A DNA stretch of 64,000 bases from an uncultured Maribacter sp. (GTDB lineage: Bacteria; Bacteroidota; Bacteroidia; Flavobacteriales; Flavobacteriaceae): contig CANMKG010000004.1 of NCBI GenBank assembly GCA_947498505.1, forward strand, positions 186,001 to 250,000, read 5' to 3'. Below are positions 51,159 through 57,938 of the stretch, piece after piece. The notes under the pieces were generated by a model. The model was given only the letters and a program-made list of their open reading frames with translations, did no database searches and was not told the origin of the DNA. Every line of letters begins with the position of its first letter. Position 1 is the stretch's first letter. A program made the position numbers and the translations under genes.

Positions 51159-51292
51159 TTACTAACGGTTCGAATATGCGTAGTGCGGGATTTTGAAGCA
51201 CCTCACTATCAAACCGCTACAATGTTTATTAAATGCTGTAAACCTAAAATTTAGAAAATCGCCCCGCATTACGTATATTTATTGTTGTATGC
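51159..51292 (-). repeat. attC-like site (134 bp)
   Basis: Start half TTACTAAC (51159-51166); end half GTTGTATGC (51284-51292), which matches the fucosidase cassette's start half over 13 of 14 positions. GAATATGCGTAGTGCGGG after the start half faces CCCGCATTACGTATATTT before the end half: a stem of about 18 bp where the plus strand has G-T wobbles. Confidence 0.8.
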
Positions 51293-51377
51293 AGGGCTTA
51301 GTTTATTATTGTTTAAACTACAGTCTTTTTGCAATTACCTTTGCACCATAAATTGAATGGTGTCCATACATAATGCG

Positions 51378-53642
51378 TTATTCAACTGTGCTTAGCATTA
51401 ACGATTCTACACCATCCTTCAGACCACAACTCACATCATTTATTGCTTCCTTTGGCTGAATTTTAGCGATGCCCATTCTATCAAAAAGGGTAATCCCACC
51501 ACTTTCATTCACCGTAACGATCACTTCCTCATGAATCGAAATATCTAAGGCTGTTAGATTTGTTCCACCAAGATTGGTCCAATGCGTTCCGTCGAATCGT
51601 TCGAGCTGTCCGTTGCAAATAGCTGCTACACAACCAACCCAACCACCACCACAAGCTATGTCATCAGCTCTTTTATCAATTGCTTTCCACACCCCATCAT
51701 TGTAATAATTAACTATTCCTTCTTCATCAATAACCCAAACTGTACCCGTTTGGGTGATATCGCAATGTTTTGCTTTAATGCCTGGTAGCTTCAACCACTC
51801 TTTTTCATCCTTACTGTTATGTGTTATTCTGTCTTTACCTTCAGGGAAATCAACCCATTCCAAGTAGTGAAAAGTGTGCAAATAGACTTTTCCAACCATA
51901 TCTACATATGTTATACCACTAGAATTAACGCCGATATCTTTTGCTTTTATTCCAAGTGTGATTTCTTTGTTATCTTTTATTTCAACTAATTCATTATCAG
52001 AACGAATTGCCCAAGTACGCTTTTTATAGTCAGTACCTATGTGCTTATAATTACCTACTATTGTTGACTTATCCTGTTTCTCATACCATTCCGTTAAGGC
52101 TTCTGTTCTGTCAAATAGCTTTTGAATAGCCTGGTCATCAAAGTTTTCAAGACCATCGCCTTGTATTTTAAATACAAGGGCGTGTTTAAACTCTATTCCT
52201 TCAGGTACTTCAATTTCTAAACCTGCTGTAGTGGAAGACCATTTTAAATCTATTTCTTCGTGACCCAAGGCTTTCACTGCATTGATATTTAGGCTTTTTC
52301 CTTTTTCTGGAACAAAATATGGCACAAAGACTCTGGTTTCCTTTGCTTCATCAAAAACACTTAGATAAACGGTATTTTCACCCTTGGTAACAAGGCGATA
52401 ATTTTCTATACCACTTGTTAGCCAAGGCTTAGTGTCATATATCGACTCGCCGTTTATCTTCATCCAGTCACCAATTTCTTTTAATAAATCGAGCGCTTTA
52501 CTGTCCAATTTACCATTACCCATTGGACTTACATTTAATAACATGTTTCCATTCTTGGAAACAATGTCTATCAGCTCTTGAATAATCTCTGAGGCAGAAC
52601 GGTATTCGCCATTTTCTACATAAGTCCAGTCGCCTATTGAAGTATCCGTCTGCCAAGGCATTTTGCGAATCTGAGGTAAACGTGCACGCTCTAAGTTCAA
52701 GGTAGCAATCCCATCATAATAGTAACCCCATTCGCCAAGAGGTGCCTTTTTATACCAATCTTTTATTGCCATAACCGCTTCGTTTTTACCACCATTGCGT
52801 TTAATGCTTTGGTTGTATAAATACGAAATCATCTCAAGCCCTGTTTGACCTTTGTCATCGCCAGGGAACGGTACGCCGCCATCTACATAAAAGAAGTCCG
52901 GGTCATATTTGTCAAACAAATCTTTACAACGTGCTAACCAATTCTCTCGCCAAAACGCAGGTGCATTTGAAGGTTGAGTAGGTTTCTTATCACCATTAGG
53001 GTCTGGGGGTAGGTAAAGTTCTTGATACTTTTTGTCGTTTCCATCGTAAGGAATACCTGCATATTTACCTATTTTGTCTGCACCCTTATTAGTCTGAAAC
53101 CAACACGAAGCTCGTTCAACATGACTTGTTACTCCCCATCTTATGCCTTGGTCTTCGTACTTATGCACAGCATCATAAAACTCACCAATAACATCGCGTT
53201 TAGGGCCATAATTTACAGAGTTCCAACTATGATATTTCGAATCCCACAGGTCGTAGTTGTCGTGATGATTAGCCATAGCTACAATATATTTTGCGCCTAC
53301 ATCCACAAATAAGTCCACAAGATACTGAGCATCAAATTCTTTTCCTTCCCAGTCTTGAATTACATCCTTGTAGCCAAAATCTGATGGATGCCCGTAGGTT
53401 TTTAAGTGATGTTTGTAATGGGGATGACCTTCAATGTACATATTGCGGGCATACCAGTCGCCCACAGCTGTGTGTGCATAGGCATTCCAACACACCCATA
53501 TTCCAAACTTGGCTTTGCCAAACCATTCTGGGGTTTCATACTGTTGCAGCGATTCTATGGTGGGTTCAAAGTGCTTCTCTGAACTAGCACACCCCAAAAG
53601 AATTATTCCTATTGAGATGAAATATATTAGTTTTATTTTCAT
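51378..53642 (-). CDS. GH29 alpha-L-fucosidase with C-terminal tectonin-like repeats, lipoprotein
   Basis: 754 residues with a lipoprotein signal (ISIGIILLGC, Cys18). The N-terminal GH29 barrel shows WFGKAKFGIWVCWNAYA near 40-56, VAMANHHDNYDLWDS near 121-135 and the nucleophile in FFYVDGG (Asp254). After a C-terminal beta domain, residues about 540-754 contain short repeats such as WAIRSDNELVEI, VWVIDEEGIVNYYNDGVWKAI and DIACGGGWVGC, typical of tectonin/beta-propeller lectin-like units. It would release fucose from algal or host glycans. At 2.3 kb it is the largest cassette here. Confidence 0.88.
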   Translation of the reverse strand: MKIKLIYFISIGIILLGCASSEKHFEPTIESLQQYETPEWFGKAKFGIWVCWNAYAHTAVGDWYARNMYIEGHPHYKHHLKTYGHPSDFGYKDVIQDWEGKEFDAQYLVDLFVDVGAKYIVAMANHHDNYDLWDSKYHSWNSVNYGPKRDVIGEFYDAVHKYEDQGIRWGVTSHVERASCWFQTNKGADKIGKYAGIPYDGNDKKYQELYLPPDPNGDKKPTQPSNAPAFWRENWLARCKDLFDKYDPDFFYVDGGVPFPGDDKGQTGLEMISYLYNQSIKRNGGKNEAVMAIKDWYKKAPLGEWGYYYDGIATLNLERARLPQIRKMPWQTDTSIGDWTYVENGEYRSASEIIQELIDIVSKNGNMLLNVSPMGNGKLDSKALDLLKEIGDWMKINGESIYDTKPWLTSGIENYRLVTKGENTVYLSVFDEAKETRVFVPYFVPEKGKSLNINAVKALGHEEIDLKWSSTTAGLEIEVPEGIEFKHALVFKIQGDGLENFDDQAIQKLFDRTEALTEWYEKQDKSTIVGNYKHIGTDYKKRTWAIRSDNELVEIKDNKEITLGIKAKDIGVNSSGITYVDMVGKVYLHTFHYLEWVDFPEGKDRITHNSKDEKEWLKLPGIKAKHCDITQTGTVWVIDEEGIVNYYNDGVWKAIDKRADDIACGGGWVGCVAAICNGQLERFDGTHWTNLGGTNLTALDISIHEEVIVTVNESGGITLFDRMGIAKIQPKEAINDVSCGLKDGVESLMLSTVE

Positions 53643-53758
53643 TAGTTATCTTTTTTTTTTTGATTTTCGAAACTCCTTATATCAATACCTTTTTTAATCT
53701 GTATAATATTTCAATTTTGTCAACTCTGCTATATAATTAAAAACGGAGTCTTTGCCTT

Positions 53759-53961
53759 GCATACAACGATTTAGCTATGAACAGTACGGGAGCAAACTAG
53801 CGTTTGCTTTGCGCCACGTACATAGCGAAATCTTTTTGTTTTCTTTTTTTCTTTGTCCCACTAAAAAGCAAAATCCAAAAGATTTTGCGGACATAATAAA
53901 AATACACAAACCCAGCGATTAATCCCGAAGCCCGTATTGTTTATAGGTTTTGTTGTAGCAC
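53759..53961 (-). repeat. attC-like site, long class (203 bp)
   Basis: Start half GCATACAAC (53759-53767) pairs with the fucosidase cassette's end. End half GTTGTAGCAC (53952-53961) is perfectly complementary to that of the HAD cassette at 54634-54643. The central hairpin is AAATCC-AAAA-GGATTT-like, flanked by T-rich sequence. The 116 bases between the fucosidase start and this site hold nothing else that I recognise. Confidence 0.8.
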
Positions 53962-53968
53962 GTTTTTT

Positions 53969-54610
53969 TTATACAATCTCAATTAGGTTTCTAAAGCTAT
54001 CTATTACATAGTTAGGCTTTTGTTTTTCTAATTTTTCCCTTGTGTTGTTGCCATAAGTTACTCCGCACGTATCGACATAAGCCCTTTGTCCCATTTCAAT
54101 GTCAAAAATTGTATCCCCAACAACTAAGCATTCATTCAATTGATGGTTGTATTTATCGATTATGAGATTTACGATGTCAGGTGATGGTTTTTTATTTTTT
54201 GCATCCTCTTCTCCACCTACAAATGAAAAAATATCATAGATGTTTTGCTTTTTGAGAATCTTAATTAATGCAGCTTTTCCTTTACTTGATGCAACAGTTA
54301 AATTTATTCCTTTAGAATGAAAATCCAACAAGGTTTCTTTTACACCATCAAAAAGAGAAATTGTGTCGATTACAATTTCATTATAATGTTCACGATAAAT
54401 CAAAGTCGCCTCCTCAATCAATTTTTCGTCAAGTAAAAAGGCTTTTTCGAAGGTAGTTTTCAGAGGTAACCCTATCAAACTTTCTATTAGATTTTCATCA
54501 ACGTTTTGGAGATTAAAACTATGAGCAACAAATTTCATAGTTCGTATAATGCTTTCTTTTGTGTCGGCTAATGTGCCATCAAAATCTAGAATAAGAGTTT
54601 TATATTTCAT
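53969..54610 (-). CDS. HAD family hydrolase (phosphoglycolate phosphatase-like)
   Basis: 213 residues. HAD motif 1 DFDGTLAD at 9-16 (Asp9 nucleophile, Asp11), motif 2 VASSKGK near 112, motif 3 lysine in KKPSPDI and motif 4 VVGDTIFDIEMG near 165. A helical cap sits between motifs 1 and 2, as in Gph/PpaX enzymes. Cytosolic phosphatase; substrate unknown. Single-gene cassette with perfectly matched 10-bp end halves. Confidence 0.92.
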   Translation of the reverse strand: MKYKTLILDFDGTLADTKESIIRTMKFVAHSFNLQNVDENLIESLIGLPLKTTFEKAFLLDEKLIEEATLIYREHYNEIVIDTISLFDGVKETLLDFHSKGINLTVASSKGKAALIKILKKQNIYDIFSFVGGEEDAKNKKPSPDIVNLIIDKYNHQLNECLVVGDTIFDIEMGQRAYVDTCGVTYGNNTREKLEKQKPNYVIDSFRNLIEIV

Positions 54611-54633
54611 TCTGGTTTACATTCTTTTCAAAT

Positions 54634-54836
54634 GTGCTACAACGGTCTTGTGTATGAAACGTAGCGAGTAAAAAAACGCTAACTTTTCGAATTAACACAA
54701 AGCCGAATTTTTATGTTTTGTTTTTAATTTTCCTATTCTAAAAGCCAAATTTAAAAATTTGGCGGTCTTTGTAAATAAGCATAAACCTTTTGGTTTAGCA
54801 CTTATTAGCTATGTTTTATACACGTTGTTGCCACAC
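54634..54836 (-). repeat. attC-like site, long class, second interior type (203 bp)
   Basis: Start half GTGCTACAAC (54634-54643); end half GTTGCCACAC (54827-54836). The interior GTGTATGAAACGTAGC faces GCTATGTTTTATACAC: 16 bp paired, with two G-T wobbles on the plus strand, and a six-base bulge GGTCTT next to the start half. Central hairpin GCCAAATTT-AAA-AATTTGGC. Confidence 0.82.
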
Positions 54837-54841
54837 GTTTT

Positions 54842-55630
54842 TTATTCCCAGAATTCATATTTAAAATATCTTGACACATATCCACGAATACCATTCAAAA
54901 GTCCATTTTTGTAATATTTATAAGTCAATTCGTATTCGTTTATTCGGTCGTTCATAAATATTGAATTGATGTCAGATTTTATAAGCTGACCTTTGTTGTT
55001 GAAAAAGTTCGTGATGGTCTTGTCGTCTTTAAATTTTTCCAAATCCGAGTAGTCCTTGTAGGCTGTTGTGTTCGGAATTCCGTTTGTAGTATCCACAACT
55101 TTTTTGAGTTTTGGTTCGAAATAATATCCGTAAAACCGTTTGACATAAAAGTCTTTTTCGTGTTCTTTGGTTTTTTGATAAATAACAATTGAATCGTTTC
55201 TCCTTGTTGTTTTCGATTCGTAAGGTTGATAACTATAGCTTGTCTCGTAAACAAAACTTCCTAAATTCTTTCGAGACGAAATTAGTTTTCCATTAGTCTC
55301 ATATTTAAAAGTGGTTGAATCCTGTCCAACTGAATCTATTATTTTAATCATTTGATTTTTATTGTTGTATCGAAATAGTTTGATTTTTTCAATCCGTTTT
55401 CTTTTTCGTGTTTTACGATTGTAAGAAGCACTATATTTTGTCGAGCGTATTCTTTTTCCAGTTCGGTCAAATTCTATGATTTCGGACAAGTCTTTCGGAG
55501 AATTCATATAAACAAATTTTTTCTTTACTTGTCGGTTTGCATAAATACTGTCAGGTTGCCATTTATTTTCAATTTGTCCAAAACTGCATATTGGAATAGA
55601 AATAAATAATAAAAAAAGAAGTCTGTTCAT
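54842..55630 (-). CDS. secreted hypothetical protein with YD-repeat-like strands
   Basis: 262 residues from ATG 55630, which gives a signal peptide (LLFLLFISIPICSFGQ); an ATG at 55654 lies 2 bases from the cassette boundary and would add 8 residues. The body has repeated short strand patterns such as IKLFRYNNKNQMIKIIDS, TFKYETNGKLISSR and TNFFNNKGQLIKSD, like Bacteroidota YD/RHS-type toxin_MORN-like folds. No active site recognised. First cassette at the right (5') end of the array. Confidence 0.7.
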   Translation of the reverse strand: MNRLLFLLFISIPICSFGQIENKWQPDSIYANRQVKKKFVYMNSPKDLSEIIEFDRTGKRIRSTKYSASYNRKTRKRKRIEKIKLFRYNNKNQMIKIIDSVGQDSTTFKYETNGKLISSRKNLGSFVYETSYSYQPYESKTTRRNDSIVIYQKTKEHEKDFYVKRFYGYYFEPKLKKVVDTTNGIPNTTAYKDYSDLEKFKDDKTITNFFNNKGQLIKSDINSIFMNDRINEYELTYKYYKNGLLNGIRGYVSRYFKYEFWE

Positions 55631-55656
55631 TCTATTCAGTTCGGTTTTTCTCAAAT

Positions 55657-55800
55657 GTGTGGCAACAATTGTATATAATCAACTAGTTGATCATATATCT
55701 ATTATAGTCTAAATATAGAAATATTACTGCAAATGCCCGTAATTGCTACCCTTTAAAAAGTATTAATCGTATGCTATGCGTATATTATACGTTTGTAAAC
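55657..55800 (-). repeat. right (5') terminal boundary of the cassette array
   Basis: GTGTGGCAAC (55657-55666) is the start half of the first cassette and matches its end half 10 of 10. Beyond it, TTGTATATAATC faces GCGTATATTATACG near 55780, a weak palindrome. In an integron this position would be attI or a further cassette site. No integrase gene lies to the right. Confidence 0.45.
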
Positions 55801-55851
55801 GGTTGTATGCTCACCTTTTTTTCTCGCTAAAACTATCGATTAATTACGCAC

Positions 55852-56011
55852 AAAATCGGTAAGCTGTTTAGGGTGCTTAAAACAGTTGTCGAACTTTTTT
55901 TACACTTCATCTGCAATTTATTCAATAAACGAAAATATGCTTGTTTTCAGCGACTTAAGTGCTTTTGAACAAGCATTGTAAGGTTACTTTATAGTATAAC
56001 AACCCCAAGTT
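55852..56011 (+). promoter_or_regulatory. conserved leader of the third small-peptide gene
   Basis: AAAATCGGTAA and TCGAACTTTTTTTACACTTCATCT (split as TCGAACTTTTTTT and ACACTTCATCT) align with the 20.6-kb leader at the same distance from the ATG. GGTTA and TAAC near 55981-55996 can form a stem shortly before the ATG, as in the other copies. Confidence 0.5.
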
Positions 56012-56269
56012 ATGAAAGCTATATTAACCTTATTTTTAGTTCTTTTTTTAGGCTTTAGCGCACTTGCTCAAAACCAAAAAACTTATGATAAAGTGGATAC
56101 ATTTAAAATGGATATTGTTCTGGGCACTAGCAATAGTAGTGCTGATACTAATTTTCAAAGTACGCGTACTGTTGAGAAAAAAGTAGCACGTTTATACAAG
56201 TTTAAAAATACAAGAATTAAAAAAGCCCTAGCTTTTACCACAAAAAGAAACAAAGCCAAAATGGCATAA
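56012..56269 (+). CDS. small secreted basic peptide, diverged third paralogue
   Basis: 85 residues. Signal peptide MKAILTLFLVLFLGFSALA, a different middle (QKTYDKVDTFKMDIVLGTSNSS) and the same C-terminal block VARLYKFKNTRIKKALAF with TTKRNKAKMA as the genes at 20741 and 21421. It lies on the plus strand at the right edge of the minus-strand accessory region, as the other two lie at the left edge. Function unknown. Confidence 0.78.
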   Translation: MKAILTLFLVLFLGFSALAQNQKTYDKVDTFKMDIVLGTSNSSADTNFQSTRTVEKKVARLYKFKNTRIKKALAFTTKRNKAKMA

Positions 56270-56279
56270 ATTATCGCTT

Positions 56280-56387
56280 ATGATACTATACATTTTATTA
56301 CCGATTGCCGTTATTAGTACTGCTATTTTTTTATCACTGATAAAAAAGCCAACATTGAAACCTATAAAGGTTCGTGTAAAAAAATAA
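56280..56387 (+). CDS. possible 35-residue single-pass membrane peptide
   Basis: An ATG 10 bases after the small-peptide stop opens a 35-codon frame: a hydrophobic helix (MILYILLPIAVISTAIFLSL) followed by a strongly basic tail (IKKPTLKPIKVRVKK). Position in an apparent operon and the helix-plus-basic-tail layout suggest a real peptide. It is too short to be certain. Confidence 0.4.
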   Translation: MILYILLPIAVISTAIFLSLIKKPTLKPIKVRVKK

Positions 56388-56410
56388 ATCTATAAACCAA
56401 CTCAACTATA

Positions 56411-56448
56411 CAAAAAACACTTTCCAATGGGAAAGTGTTTTTTATTTT
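56411..56448. terminator. bidirectional terminator
   Basis: AAACACTTTCC and GGAAAGTGTTT form a perfect 11-bp stem with a 4-base loop, preceded by A residues and followed by TTTATTTT. It separates the small-peptide locus from the convergent histidine kinase gene. Confidence 0.85.
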
Positions 56449-56465
56449 AAATTAAACCAATATGG

Positions 56466-57683
56466 CTATATGGCAGAAAACTCTTTGTCAATTTCTTGAA
56501 ACCTAATCACATAATTAGTTCCCTTTTTAGAATTATCTCGTGTAACCGATCCTCGTAATTGTCGCGTAAGGTTGTGTATGAGTTTTAGTCCTAATGATTT
56601 TGTGTTTTTAAAATCTACAGTTTCTGGAAAGCCAATACCATTATCTCCAATATTTAAAACGTAGTCTTTATTAGGGTCTTTTTTTAAGGCAATATGTATT
56701 TCTCCTTGGTCTTCATCACAAAAACCATACTTTAAGGAGTTGGTAATGGTTTCGTTTATTAACAATCCTAACGGAATAGCAGTATCAATACCTAACTTAA
56801 TATTAGGAATATCTATATCCAACTTAATTTTGTTTTCTATGCCTTTTATAGATTTAATTAAAAACTCACTGAGTTCTTGAACATATGATTTGTATTCAAT
56901 TTTAGAAATGTCACTTCGCATATAAAGCATTTCATGAACCATAGACATAGATATTACTCTGTTCTGGGTAGCTTTAATTAATTCTTTTGTTTTTTGGTCT
57001 TCAATGGCTCTAGACTGTAAGCTTAATAAACTAGAAACCGTTTGTAAATTGTTTTTTACTCTGTGGTGAACTTCTTGTAACAACGTTTCTTTTTCATTCA
57101 ACTCTTTTACCAAAGCACTTTTGGTACGGTATAGGTTATGATGGGTGCGTAATAGGTTTTTACCAAAAACATTTCCGAGAAGATAAATGGAAAACAAAAC
57201 ACTAAACAAGCTAAATACGTTTTGAGATTCTTGAGGTATTACATTGTAGGTAAATGTAAAATCAGGAATGCTTTGTGAGTAGATAGCTATAATGAATAAA
57301 AAAATAAGATTTAAATAAATTTGACCATACTTTCTAGTGGTAACATAGCCAGCGAACACAATAAGAGGCAGGATAAAAATAAAAGAACTATTGATGCCTC
57401 CACTGTATAAAATAATGATAAAAGCACTTATAACTGCAATTATTGAAGAGGTAGTAAATGTTAGCTCTAAATTTTTATGAGCGTTAAAAGCAAACGTATT
57501 TATGAGATTTATAACCCCGAATCCTATTAAGGTATGCGGAATTATCTCAGTTATATTGAGAAAAAAATAACAGGCGAGGCCAAAGAGAATGGCAATGCCT
57601 GACGATACGTAATTCACTTTTAAGACAAGTTTTGTTTTGTCCTTTAAGCGCTCTTGATCTATGGTTGGGTTATTTAAATTCAT
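56466..57683 (-). CDS. membrane sensor histidine kinase, HisKA_2 type
   Basis: 405 residues. Six hydrophobic segments occupy about 20-185; the kinase part follows. LLQEVHHRVKNNLQTVSSLLSLQ near 202-224 is the HisKA_2 dimerisation and phosphorylation box with its His. The ATPase domain shows IPLGLLINETITNSLKYGF and DNGIGFPE near 348-355. No response regulator is adjacent. Such kinases usually act with orphan regulators; the signal is unknown. Monocistronic. Confidence 0.9.
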   Translation of the reverse strand: MNLNNPTIDQERLKDKTKLVLKVNYVSSGIAILFGLACYFFLNITEIIPHTLIGFGVINLINTFAFNAHKNLELTFTTSSIIAVISAFIIILYSGGINSSFIFILPLIVFAGYVTTRKYGQIYLNLIFLFIIAIYSQSIPDFTFTYNVIPQESQNVFSLFSVLFSIYLLGNVFGKNLLRTHHNLYRTKSALVKELNEKETLLQEVHHRVKNNLQTVSSLLSLQSRAIEDQKTKELIKATQNRVISMSMVHEMLYMRSDISKIEYKSYVQELSEFLIKSIKGIENKIKLDIDIPNIKLGIDTAIPLGLLINETITNSLKYGFCDEDQGEIHIALKKDPNKDYVLNIGDNGIGFPETVDFKNTKSLGLKLIHNLTRQLRGSVTRDNSKKGTNYVIRFQEIDKEFSAI

Positions 57684-57894
57684 AACGTGGTCAGCGTATT
57701 TAACGGTGTAAAGCTACTTATGTTTTGGCATTAAAACCAAGAACTTTTTTCTAAATATCGCAACTTGTTTTCCAATTTGAAATGGAAGTTAGCTAAACTT
57801 TTTAAACCTTCACTTGTGAATTTTTAATAGGTTTTAGTGCTTTTGCAACATGTTAGAATCTTAAAGTTAGGGAAATAATTGAAGGCATAAACAA

Positions 57895-57922
57895 AAAAAG
57901 GCAACAGTATTGTTGCCTTTTT
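57895..57922 (-). terminator. secA terminator
   Basis: AAAAAGGCAACA and TGTTGCCTTTTT form a perfect 12-bp stem with a 4-base loop, followed on the minus strand by further T residues. It lies 16 bases after the secA stop. Confidence 0.85.
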
Positions 57923-57938
57923 ATTCGTTTTTTGAGCT

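Noticed and set aside
51154..51201. Upstream start of the small lipoprotein gene inside the neighbouring site
   Set aside because: The added residues are attC-like sequence and would precede the signal peptide; the TTG at 51153 lies right after the cassette boundary.
53022..53697. Several plus-strand frames opposite the fucosidase gene
   Set aside because: They are antisense to a gene with complete GH29 motifs and show no coherent protein features.
21703..55630. Accessory region as a prophage or conjugative island
   Set aside because: No phage structural, portal, relaxase, T4SS or integrase genes were found, and no tRNA lies at either edge.
33484..55800. Repeated elements as a CRISPR array
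   Set aside because: The repeats are 77-218 bp, imperfect, and spaced by whole genes; no short regular spacers or cas genes are present.
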